Source of the DNA: Caryophanales bacterium
Lineage (GTDB): Bacteria > Bacillota_I > Bacilli_A > RFN20 > CAG-826
Direction: 5' to 3'
Length of the DNA: 5,878 nt
Assembly (NCBI GenBank): GCA_028723545.1
Contig: JAQYER010000089.1
Span: forward strand, 1 to 5,878
Within the stretch, counting starts at the first letter, position 1. The number at the start of each line of letters is the position of its first letter. The notes under the pieces are model-generated. The model saw only the letters and a list, made by a program, of their open reading frames with translations. It did no database searches and was not told the origin of the DNA. Position numbers and translations under genes: made by a program. Of the stretch, positions 1-5,843 are shown in pieces.

Positions 1-1
1 A

Positions 2-1696
2 ATTACTCGTCTATATACTGAAACAAATTCTGAAATGATGAGAACAATTTATAACGTTTATATGAGAGATAGCGTTTGTGAAACTTGCCATGGAGCGCGC
101 CTTTCTCCAATTGCATTATCAGTTAAAGTAAATGGTTTAAATATTTATGAAGCTACATGTTTATCCATTGAAGAATTATTAAAATGGGTTAGAACGATTT
201 CTAATACACTAACTCCAAATCAACAAGAAATTGCCAAAATGATTATTAAAGAAATTGATAATCGTGCGACTTTTTTATGTGATGTTGGATTAAATTATTT
301 AACTTTATCAAGAATGTCTATGACTCTTTCTGGTGGGGAAGCACAAAGAATTCGTTTGGCGACTCAAATAGGAAGTAAATTATCAGGTATTTTATATGTC
401 TTAGATGAACCAAGTATTGGTTTACATCAAAAAGACAATGAAAAATTAATCAAAACAATGAAAGAGATGGTTGATTTAGGCAATACGTTAATTGTTGTCG
501 AACATGATGAAGACACAATGCGCGCGGCAGATTATTTAGTTGATATTGGTCCTGGACCTGGTGTTCACGGAGGAGAAATTGTCGCGAAAGGAACTGTTCA
601 AGATTTAATTAATGAGCCAAGATCAATTACTGGTCAATATTTAGCAAATAAGAAGCGAATCGAAATACCTTCTATACGAAGAAAAGGAAACGGTAAACAA
701 ATTACTATTTTTGGAGCGCAATGCAATAATTTAAAAAATATTGATGTTTCATTTCCTTTAGGCAAATTTATTTGTGTTACTGGTGTTTCTGGTTCTGGAA
801 AATCATCATTAATTAATCAAACATTATATCCTTTATTGAAAAGATATCTTCAAGACGACCAAGATATTTCAATTGGTAAATATCGAGATGTTAAAGGATT
901 AAATTATATTGATAAAGTCGTCAATGTCACTCAAGAGCCAATTGGTAAAACTCCAAGAAGTAATCCTGCTACATATGTTGGAGTGTTTGATGATATTCGT
1001 GATTTGTTTGCTGAAACAATTGATGCGAAGAGTCGAGGATATGATAAAGGAAGATTTTCATTCAATGTTACTGGTGGAAGATGCGAACATTGCCAGGGTG
1101 CAGGGGTTATTTCTATTCCGATGAATTTCCTTCCATCAGTTTATGTTAAATGTGAAGAATGCGATGGAAAAAGATATAATGAAGAAACACTTCAAGTCAC
1201 ATATAAAGGTAAAAATATTTATGAAATATTAGAAATGACAGTTGAAGATGCTTGCAAATTTTTCGAAAATCGTCCAAAAATTAAACATAAATTAGATACA
1301 TTAAATGAAGTTGGTTTAGGTTATATTAAATTAGGACAACAAGCAACAACTTTATCAGGTGGAGAAGCTCAAAGAATCAAATTAGCGTTTGAACTTCAAA
1401 AAAGACCAACTGGAAAAGCAGTCTTTATTCTTGATGAACCAACAACTGGATTACATGTTGATGATGTGAATAGACTTGTAAAAGTATTACAAAGAATTGT
1501 CGATAATGGTGATACAGTCATTGTTATTGAACATAATCTTGATGTTATTAAAGTTGCTGATTATATTATTGATATCGGCCCTGATGGAGGGGATAAAGGC
1601 GGAAATATAATCGCAACTGGAACACCTGAAGAAATATCAAATGTATCAAATTCCTATACAGGTTATTATTTAAAAGATATACTAAAGAAGAGATAA
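2..1696 (+). CDS. uvrA: UvrA, excinuclease ABC subunit A (5'-truncated by window edge)
   Basis: UvrA is the damage-recognition ATPase of nucleotide excision repair; it dimerises on DNA and loads UvrB. The reading frame is open from base 2, and the 11 codons before the first ATG (base 35) already match the family (RLYTET), so that ATG is not the start. About 564 codons are visible of a usual ~940-960; the first Walker A, UvrB-binding and most insertion regions lie to the left. Visible in order: a CxxC zinc-module motif (CETCHG, Cys codons 77 and 86); ABC signature LSGGEAQR (326-358), Walker B LDEPS (Asp 404) and VVEHDE of the first ATPase; Walker A GVSGSGKSS (782-808); a C-x2-C-x19-C-x2-C zinc finger (Cys codons 1082, 1091, 1151, 1160); second signature LSGGEAQR (1352-1384), Walker B LDEPT (Asp 1433) and switch His (1532). 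All catalytic motifs are intact. The zinc-finger hairpin reads MNFLPSVY rather than the usual MHFLPDVY. The stop is 4 bases before lgt, implying cotranscription. Confidence 0.97.
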   Translation: MTRLYTETNSEMMRTIYNVYMRDSVCETCHGARLSPIALSVKVNGLNIYEATCLSIEELLKWVRTISNTLTPNQQEIAKMIIKEIDNRATFLCDVGLNYLTLSRMSMTLSGGEAQRIRLATQIGSKLSGILYVLDEPSIGLHQKDNEKLIKTMKEMVDLGNTLIVVEHDEDTMRAADYLVDIGPGPGVHGGEIVAKGTVQDLINEPRSITGQYLANKKRIEIPSIRRKGNGKQITIFGAQCNNLKNIDVSFPLGKFICVTGVSGSGKSSLINQTLYPLLKRYLQDDQDISIGKYRDVKGLNYIDKVVNVTQEPIGKTPRSNPATYVGVFDDIRDLFAETIDAKSRGYDKGRFSFNVTGGRCEHCQGAGVISIPMNFLPSVYVKCEECDGKRYNEETLQVTYKGKNIYEILEMTVEDACKFFENRPKIKHKLDTLNEVGLGYIKLGQQATTLSGGEAQRIKLAFELQKRPTGKAVFILDEPTTGLHVDDVNRLVKVLQRIVDNGDTVIVIEHNLDVIKVADYIIDIGPDGGDKGGNIIATGTPEEISNVSNSYTGYYLKDILKKR

Positions 1697-1700
1697 AGTT

Positions 1701-3017
1701 ATGGCGTTACTTATTATTGGATTAATTATTGGATTTGCATGCTTTGGCTTATTAACATATAAGCTCATTTCATTTATTAAAAATAAACAAATCAATGATT
1801 TGGAAGATAAGAAATTAAAAATATTTTTCCTTGTGTTAATTGCTTCTCAAGGATTATTTACAATTATGTCTTCTTTTGGATTTGTTTTATTAAATAATTA
1901 TGTTTTAAGAGTTCCTGACGTCTTTAGATTGATATTTGGTTCTTATATGTTTGGAACTGGATGGAATGCTTTATTTTCATCTTTTGTGCTATATTATTAC
2001 AAACCTTCAATTAATGAAAAATTAAGAAAGATAATCCGTATCATATTATTTTGTTCAATTCCAGTTTTTGTGTTCGGATTAATATTTATGGCTGATGGAT
2101 TTGCATATTATATGGAATATCCTCTTCCAGTTGGCATATCTATCGATAAAGGATTAGTAAATTATGCAGAAGCGTATTCTGCTTCATTTGTTGTTCGTTT
2201 TTATGGTATTTGTGTTGTTGGTGGAGCGTGTGTTACATATTTTATTTGTGACCATTATTTTTATAAAAAATTTAAAAGACATGGAATTATTGACACTTTG
2301 TTCCTCGTTGCTTTTCCAAGTGGCCTTGTTGGAGCACGTTTGTGGTATTGTTTAGTTCTTGAACCTGAAACATATTTATCTAACCCAGTTTCCATTCTTC
2401 ATATTTGGGATGGTGGTTTAGCTATCCAAGGAGGAGCGTTATTAGGCATTATCGCTGGTATAACATACATGTTAATTTTTAGAAAATATGTCGATATTAG
2501 ATTTGCAATTGACGTTATTATTCCTTGTATTTTAGTCGCTCAAGCAATTGGAAGATGGGGCAATTTCTTTAATGCTGAAGTTCATGGAAATGAAGTGCTA
2601 TTATCTAATTGGAATTGGCTTCCTTTGTTTATTACTAAACAAATGCAATATACTTCTATCGCTGGAAGCACGAATGTTTCAACATCGGAAGGAATGATAT
2701 ATTTACCATTGTTCTTAATTGAATCTGCTTCTAATTTATGTGGTTATTTCCTCATTTCTAAAGGGGTTGGTATCGGACTTAAAAAATATGTTAAAGGTGG
2801 CGTTCAAGCATCTTTATATTTAGTGTGGTATGGATTAACTAGAGTTATCTTAGAACCACTTCGTTATGGAAATGAATCAAGCGGATCAGCATTTATGTAT
2901 TCACAAAGTTTTTATACAGCGATCGCAATGGTTATCGCTGGTGTAGTCATTGCTTTGATTTTCCAATTTGTTGTTCCAATTATTGAAAATAAGATAAAGA
3001 AACAAAAAAATGTATAA
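1701..3017 (+). CDS. lgt: Lgt, prolipoprotein diacylglyceryl transferase with extra N-terminal membrane domain
   Basis: Lgt moves diacylglycerol from phosphatidylglycerol to the lipobox cysteine of prolipoproteins in the cytoplasmic membrane. The protein is 438 residues; the family is usually ~260-300. The Lgt core spans about 160-430: RFYG (166-169), GARLWY (211-216), GGLAIQGG (238-245), the Lgt signature GRWGNFFNAEVHG (284-296), and R381/E385 in TRVILEPLR, matching E. coli R239/E243. E. coli R143, N146 and E151 correspond to R285, N288 and E293. The position of E. coli His103 is Gln243. Residues 1-140 are an extension with four predicted helices (about 1-26, 41-65, 75-99, 111-132); the Lys-rich loops at 27-40 and 100-112 suggest an outside N-terminus, so the core keeps its known topology. 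The ATG at 1701 is preceded by AAGAAGAG eight bases upstream. Internal Met138, close to a canonical Lgt start, has no Shine-Dalgarno, so the long form is preferred. The 3' end overlaps the next gene by 8 nt. Confidence 0.95.
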   Translation: MALLIIGLIIGFACFGLLTYKLISFIKNKQINDLEDKKLKIFFLVLIASQGLFTIMSSFGFVLLNNYVLRVPDVFRLIFGSYMFGTGWNALFSSFVLYYYKPSINEKLRKIIRIILFCSIPVFVFGLIFMADGFAYYMEYPLPVGISIDKGLVNYAEAYSASFVVRFYGICVVGGACVTYFICDHYFYKKFKRHGIIDTLFLVAFPSGLVGARLWYCLVLEPETYLSNPVSILHIWDGGLAIQGGALLGIIAGITYMLIFRKYVDIRFAIDVIIPCILVAQAIGRWGNFFNAEVHGNEVLLSNWNWLPLFITKQMQYTSIAGSTNVSTSEGMIYLPLFLIESASNLCGYFLISKGVGIGLKKYVKGGVQASLYLVWYGLTRVILEPLRYGNESSGSAFMYSQSFYTAIAMVIAGVVIALIFQFVVPIIENKIKKQKNV

Positions 3018-3654
3018 ATTAATATTATTTGATTTAGATGGCACGATTGTAGATACCGATCAAATGATCATAGCTACTTACACTGAATTATTTAAAATAT
3101 TTAAAAATATTTCTAATCCAGATATTAATCATATTTTGACTTTTTCTGGACCTCCAACTTTTGATACGATGGTTAATGAATTTCCAGAATATGATCCACA
3201 TGTTATGGAAGAAGAATTCAAAAAAAGAAGCAAAAAATATCAAATAAAATATACGAAAGCTTATCCATATACAAAGAAGATGCTTTTAGATTTAAAAGAA
3301 CTAAATATTCATGTTGGATTAGTTACTAATAAACCAAAGCAAGAAACAATATGGACATTAAATCACACTGGATTAAATGATATATTCGAAATTATCATTT
3401 GTCCGGAAGATGTAAAAAATTGTAAGCCTAATCCAGAAGGTATTTTATTAGCGATTAATCATTTTAATGTCAATTTAGAAGATACATTATATGTTGGTGA
3501 TGGTGAAAGGGATTATTTATCAAGCAAGAACGCGAATATTGATTTTGCTTTTGTTAATTGGTCTCCAAGAAAAATAAGCAATCAACAATATATTAAATAT
3601 CATATTTCTTCATATAAAAATTTTATAAAGGAGATTGGAATTGAAAACGACTAA
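3010..3654 (+). CDS. ppaX: HAD-superfamily phosphatase, PpaX/Gph-like
   Basis: This is a cytoplasmic, Mg-dependent haloacid dehalogenase-type hydrolase of 214 residues, the usual size for PpaX and Gph. Motif I is FDLDGT with nucleophile Asp8 and acid/base Asp10. Motif II Thr106 lies in LVTNK, motif III Lys139 in CKPNPEG, and motif IV is GDGERD with Asp164 and Asp168. A helical C1 cap lies between motifs I and II (about 15-85) and carries GPP (47-49), similar to PpaX. In Bacillus, PpaX hydrolyses pyrophosphate released when HprK/P dephosphorylates P-Ser-HPr, and its gene follows hprK and lgt; the position directly after lgt supports this subfamily. hprK itself is not between uvrA and lgt here, so the substrate is open: pyrophosphate, phosphoglycolate or another small phosphate ester. 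The start overlaps the end of lgt by 8 nt and has no clear Shine-Dalgarno, which suggests translational coupling. HAD membership is secure; the ppaX symbol rests on synteny and overall similarity. Confidence 0.85.
   Translation: MYKLILFDLDGTIVDTDQMIIATYTELFKIFKNISNPDINHILTFSGPPTFDTMVNEFPEYDPHVMEEEFKKRSKKYQIKYTKAYPYTKKMLLDLKELNIHVGLVTNKPKQETIWTLNHTGLNDIFEIIICPEDVKNCKPNPEGILLAINHFNVNLEDTLYVGDGERDYLSSKNANIDFAFVNWSPRKISNQQYIKYHISSYKNFIKEIGIEND
3627..3633 (+). promoter_or_regulatory. Shine-Dalgarno AAAGGAG that fixes the trxB start
   Basis: A strong ribosome binding site lies inside the 3' end of the phosphatase gene. It is 7 nt upstream of a TTG at 3641 and only 1 nt upstream of an in-frame TTG at 3635. 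The spacing rules out the longer version and selects 3641. Confidence 0.85.
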
Positions 3655-4534
3655 AATTGTTATTATTGGTGCAGGTATTGCGGGTATTACATGCGCAATA
3701 TATTTAAAAAGAGCGAATAAGGATTTCATTTTATTAGATGGCAATATGCCTGGAGGGAAATTAGTCAATTTGCATAAAATTGAAAATTATCCAGGATATT
3801 CATCTATCAGTGGTCCTGAACTTGCTTTATCTTTAGCGAAACAATTAAAAGATAACGATATTAATTTAGAATATGGTTTAGTTCAATCTATCCGCAAAGA
3901 AAATCAAAAATTCATTATTACAACAGATATTGAAAATATTGAAGCAACATATGTTGTTATTGGAACAGGCACTTCTCCAAAAATCAGCGGTATTCCTGGT
4001 GAAAAAGAATTTTTTGGCAAAGGTGTTTCTTATTGCGCGACATGTGATGGAAATTTCTTTAAAGGTGAAGATGTATGTGTTTTTGGTAATTCTAATGTTG
4101 CTTTTGAAGAAGCCTTATATTTGTCTTCATTAGTTAATAAACTTTATTTGATTACTGGGCATAAAGATTTTGACGAAGATAATTCATTATTTATTAAATT
4201 AAAAAGCCTTGATAATGTCGAAGTTATCAAAGATGACATTATTAAAATTAATGGTGATGAAAACGTTAAATCAATCGTTTTGAGAAACAATCAAGAAATA
4301 TTCCTTAAAGGTGTTTTTCCATATTTAGGATTTAAATCTGCGACTGATTTTTTATCTACATTAGGAATAAAAATGGATAAAGGATATATTATTACTGATA
4401 TGAAAATGCACACCAATGTGGATAATATTTTCGCGATTGGCGATGTTAGAAAAAAAGAATTAAGACAATTAGTTACCGCAGCTAGTGATGGGGCAATTGC
4501 CTCTTTAGAAATCGTTCGTTTGATGAATAAATAA
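3641..4534 (+). CDS. trxB: Thioredoxin reductase-like flavoprotein lacking NADPH-binding motifs
   Basis: Thioredoxin reductase family protein (297 residues, normal length), expected to reduce thioredoxin in the cytoplasm through FAD and a dithiol. Seen: FAD dinucleotide motif GAGIAG (10-15), GGKL (38-41) and ENYPG (48-52), the redox pair CATC (132-135) in VSYCATCDG, and the C-terminal FAD motif IFAIGDVR followed by LRQLVTAASDG. The NADPH domain is unusual. GGG(D/N)SA becomes GNSNVA (149-154), so the GxGxxA glycine is lost, and the HRRDxxR segment that grips the NADPH 2'-phosphate reads TGHKDFD (172-178), without any arginine. Known pyridine-nucleotide-independent relatives, such as clostridial ferredoxin-dependent thioredoxin reductases, also lack these motifs; whether this protein belongs with them is inference. 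The TTG start at 3641 is chosen from the AAAGGAG 7 nt upstream and gives MKTTKIVIIGAG. It overlaps the phosphatase gene by 14 nt. The symbol reflects family and locus, not a proven NADPH-dependent activity. Confidence 0.88.
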   Translation: MKTTKIVIIGAGIAGITCAIYLKRANKDFILLDGNMPGGKLVNLHKIENYPGYSSISGPELALSLAKQLKDNDINLEYGLVQSIRKENQKFIITTDIENIEATYVVIGTGTSPKISGIPGEKEFFGKGVSYCATCDGNFFKGEDVCVFGNSNVAFEEALYLSSLVNKLYLITGHKDFDEDNSLFIKLKSLDNVEVIKDDIIKINGDENVKSIVLRNNQEIFLKGVFPYLGFKSATDFLSTLGIKMDKGYIITDMKMHTNVDNIFAIGDVRKKELRQLVTAASDGAIASLEIVRLMNK

Positions 4535-4567
4535 TTATAAAAACAAAAAGCTTTTAGTTCACTGATT

Positions 4568-4587
4568 GTGTGATATACTTATCTCAC
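4568..4587 (+). promoter_or_regulatory. Inverted repeat over the whiA -10 box, candidate operator
   Basis: GTGTGATA-TACT-TATCTCAC is an inverted repeat with 8-base arms (7 of 8 pairs match) and a 4-base centre. It covers the -10 element and the predicted start of whiA transcription. A further TCAC half-site lies upstream at 4559-4562. The arms are richer in G+C than the surrounding sequence. A dimeric repressor bound here would block the promoter; the XRE protein encoded two genes downstream is the obvious candidate. No direct evidence of binding exists in the sequence. Confidence 0.4.
4571..4579 (+). promoter_or_regulatory. Extended -10 promoter for whiA-xre
   Basis: TGATATACT fits the extended -10 form TGnTATAAT with one mismatch. 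The -35 region 16-17 bases upstream (around 4551-4557, CTTTTAG) is poor, which an extended -10 can tolerate. Transcription would begin about 7 bases downstream, near 4585-4588, only 3-6 bases before the whiA ATG. The gap shows no convincing terminator for the upstream operon; the palindrome AAAAGCTTTT (4546-4555) is too short, so read-through from trxB is possible. Confidence 0.6.
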
Positions 4588-4590
4588 TTT

Positions 4591-5559
4591 ATGCAAACGA
4601 TATCATTTACAAAACAAGTTAAAGAAGAAATTGTGTTAGGGAGATATAAAGACGAATACCTTCGTTCTCTTTTATCTTCTTTTATTAAAATAAATGGATC
4701 TATTTCTTTTCAAAATAAAAACACTCGATTAATATTAAAAACCGAGAATGCTTCAATAGCGAAATTTATTTATCAAGTTGTTAACCATTTATATGGTATT
4801 ACTGCTAGATTTTCATATTCAAAAATGATGAATTTTAAGAAGAAAACAATTTATTCAATTATTTTTGAAGATGAAGTTGATTATCTTTTATCCGATTTGG
4901 AAATTTCTTTCTTAGATGGAAAAATTGCCAAATCAATGGTAATTAACGACGAAATGATTTCGGGATATTTTTGTGGAGGTTTTCTCGCGAGTGGATCAGT
5001 TAATTCACCAACTTCATCGAATTACCATTTAGAAATATCTTTAAATGATGATAATTATGCGAAATGGTTTTTGAAATTGTTTGCTAAATATAAAGCCACT
5101 AGTTTTGACGCTAAAATAACTTATCGAAGAGAAATGCCAGTTATTTATATTAAAAAAGCTGACAAAATTGTTGAATTCTTAGTTATGATTGGAGCGGTCG
5201 ATTGTGCGCTTGAATTTGAAAATATTCGCCTCGAAAGAGATAATGCTTCTAACTTGAATCGTTTACAAAATTTAGATGAAGCCAATTATTCAAAAACAAC
5301 CAACGCTTCTAAAGGCCAAATTGATGATATTAAGTTGATAACAAGCGTTTGCAATATCGACTTAATTAAAAACGATAAAATGCGCGAATTAATGAAATTA
5401 AGATTAGAAAATGAAGATGCTTCTTTAAATGAATTATCAATTCTTTTGTCTAATAAATTAAACATGCCTATTTCAAGAAGCAATATTAGTCATTTATTTA
5501 GAAAAATCCATCAAACAGCAGATGGATATCGAAAAAGAATCAAGGAGATTAATTCATGA
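4591..5559 (+). CDS. whiA: WhiA, LAGLIDADG-like DNA-binding protein
   Basis: WhiA is a conserved Gram-positive DNA-binding protein: a sporulation regulator in Streptomyces, and a factor affecting division and chromosome segregation in Bacillus. The 322-residue length is normal. The N-terminal part begins with SFTKQVKEEIV (5-15), the family start pattern. The degenerate LAGLIDADG-like domain has GYFCGGFLASGSVNSP (125-140) and YHLEIS (145-150). The conserved linker reads FENIRLERDNASNLNRLQNLDEANYSK (209-235), where ANxxKT-type spacing is typical. The C-terminal helix-turn-helix covers about 255-310 with MRELMKLRLENEDASLNEL (264-282) and ISRSNISHLFRKI. An in-frame GTG at 4570 would add seven residues, but it falls inside the promoter and has no Shine-Dalgarno, so ATG 4591 is preferred. 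No Shine-Dalgarno precedes that ATG either, in keeping with a nearly leaderless mRNA. In Bacillus rapZ and yvcK sit directly upstream; here trxB does. The TGA stop overlaps the next start as ATGA. Confidence 0.95.
   Translation: MQTISFTKQVKEEIVLGRYKDEYLRSLLSSFIKINGSISFQNKNTRLILKTENASIAKFIYQVVNHLYGITARFSYSKMMNFKKKTIYSIIFEDEVDYLLSDLEISFLDGKIAKSMVINDEMISGYFCGGFLASGSVNSPTSSNYHLEISLNDDNYAKWFLKLFAKYKATSFDAKITYRREMPVIYIKKADKIVEFLVMIGAVDCALEFENIRLERDNASNLNRLQNLDEANYSKTTNASKGQIDDIKLITSVCNIDLIKNDKMRELMKLRLENEDASLNELSILLSNKLNMPISRSNISHLFRKIHQTADGYRKRIKEINS
5542..5547 (+). promoter_or_regulatory. Shine-Dalgarno AAGGAG for the XRE gene
   Basis: It lies in the last codons of whiA, 8 nt before ATG 5556. 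This is a strong site, unlike whiA, which has none. Translation of the regulator can therefore be initiated independently as well as by coupling through the ATGA overlap. Confidence 0.8.
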
Positions 5560-5777
5560 GAGCGTCTTATCAATTAGGAATGAGAATTGTCTATTTACGT
5601 AAACAACGCGGATGGACTCAAGAAGAATTATCTTTCCAATCAGGTATTAATAAAAATTATATTTGCGATATGGAAAACGGTAGAAGAAATCCTTCTTTAG
5701 AAATAATTGAAAGATTAGCGATTGCCTTTGGCATATCAATTAGTGATTTATTCTTAGGAGTAGTAGTGAGCAAATAA
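5556..5777 (+). CDS. Small XRE/Cro-type helix-turn-helix regulator
   Basis: The protein is 73 residues and is essentially one Cro/CI-type DNA-binding domain with no sensor or toxin-binding extension visible. The five-helix fold spans about 6-67: LGMRIVYLRKQRGWTQEEL (7-25) gives helix 1 and the start of helix 2. SGINKNYICDMENGRRNPSLE (29-49) contains the recognition helix and the characteristic E-N-G-x-R-x-P-S turn. LAIAFGISISDLF closes the fold. It probably binds DNA as a dimer at an inverted repeat. The gene overlaps whiA by 4 nt and has a good Shine-Dalgarno, so it is the second gene of a whiA operon; the inverted repeat over the whiA promoter is a plausible autoregulatory target (inference). 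No toxin gene is adjacent, so an antitoxin role has no support in the window. The last codons form part of the terminator hairpin. Specific function is unknown. Confidence 0.92.
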   Translation: MRASYQLGMRIVYLRKQRGWTQEELSFQSGINKNYICDMENGRRNPSLEIIERLAIAFGISISDLFLGVVVSK

Positions 5778-5791
5778 GTTCACTACTTTTT
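5762..5791 (+). terminator. Intrinsic terminator of the whiA-xre operon
   Basis: The arms AGTAGTGA (5762-5769) and TCACTACT (5780-5787) pair perfectly and extend inward by G-U and C-G, giving a 10-bp stem with loop AAATAA. A T-tract follows from 5787 to 5791, and more T-rich sequence follows after a G. The stop codon of the XRE gene (5775-5777) lies in the loop, so the stem's left arm is coding sequence. There is no T-tract on the opposite strand, so it is not bidirectional. Confidence 0.85.
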
Positions 5792-5808
5792 GTTATTTTG
5801 GTTAAATA

Positions 5809-5843
5809 TTGTGTTTTTTATTAAACATAAATATAATTTATGT
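5809..5843 (+). promoter_or_regulatory. Candidate promoter with palindrome for a gene right of the window
   Basis: TATAAT at 5832-5837 is a perfect -10 box, 17 bases after a weak -35 (TTGTGT, 5809-5814). The -10 lies inside ACATAAA-TATAA-TTTATGT (5825-5843), whose 7-base arms are perfectly complementary. The rest of the tail after the terminator (5792-5878) shows no ORF or RNA gene; CTTGCAAG (5862-5869) is a short perfect palindrome. In DNA this AT-rich, both the box and the palindrome could be chance, and the strand of the next gene is not visible. Confidence 0.35.

Noticed and set aside
909..1124. Overlapping + strand open frame inside uvrA
   Set aside because: It is out of frame with conserved UvrA motifs and has no ribosome binding site or family resemblance; the similar frames at 2164-2355 and 3930-4133 were dropped for the same reason.
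4546..4555. AAAAGCTTTT as a terminator after trxB
   Set aside because: A 10-base palindrome cannot form a stable hairpin with a loop, and no clean T-tract follows.
4570..4590. GTG start for whiA at 4570
   Set aside because: It has no Shine-Dalgarno, lies within the extended -10 element, and adds residues beyond the usual WhiA start; ATG 4591 fits the family better.
5286..5483. Minus-strand open frame of 65 codons inside whiA
   Set aside because: It is fully antisense to a well-supported gene, has no recognisable motif, and is the sort of shadow frame that AT-rich coding DNA produces.
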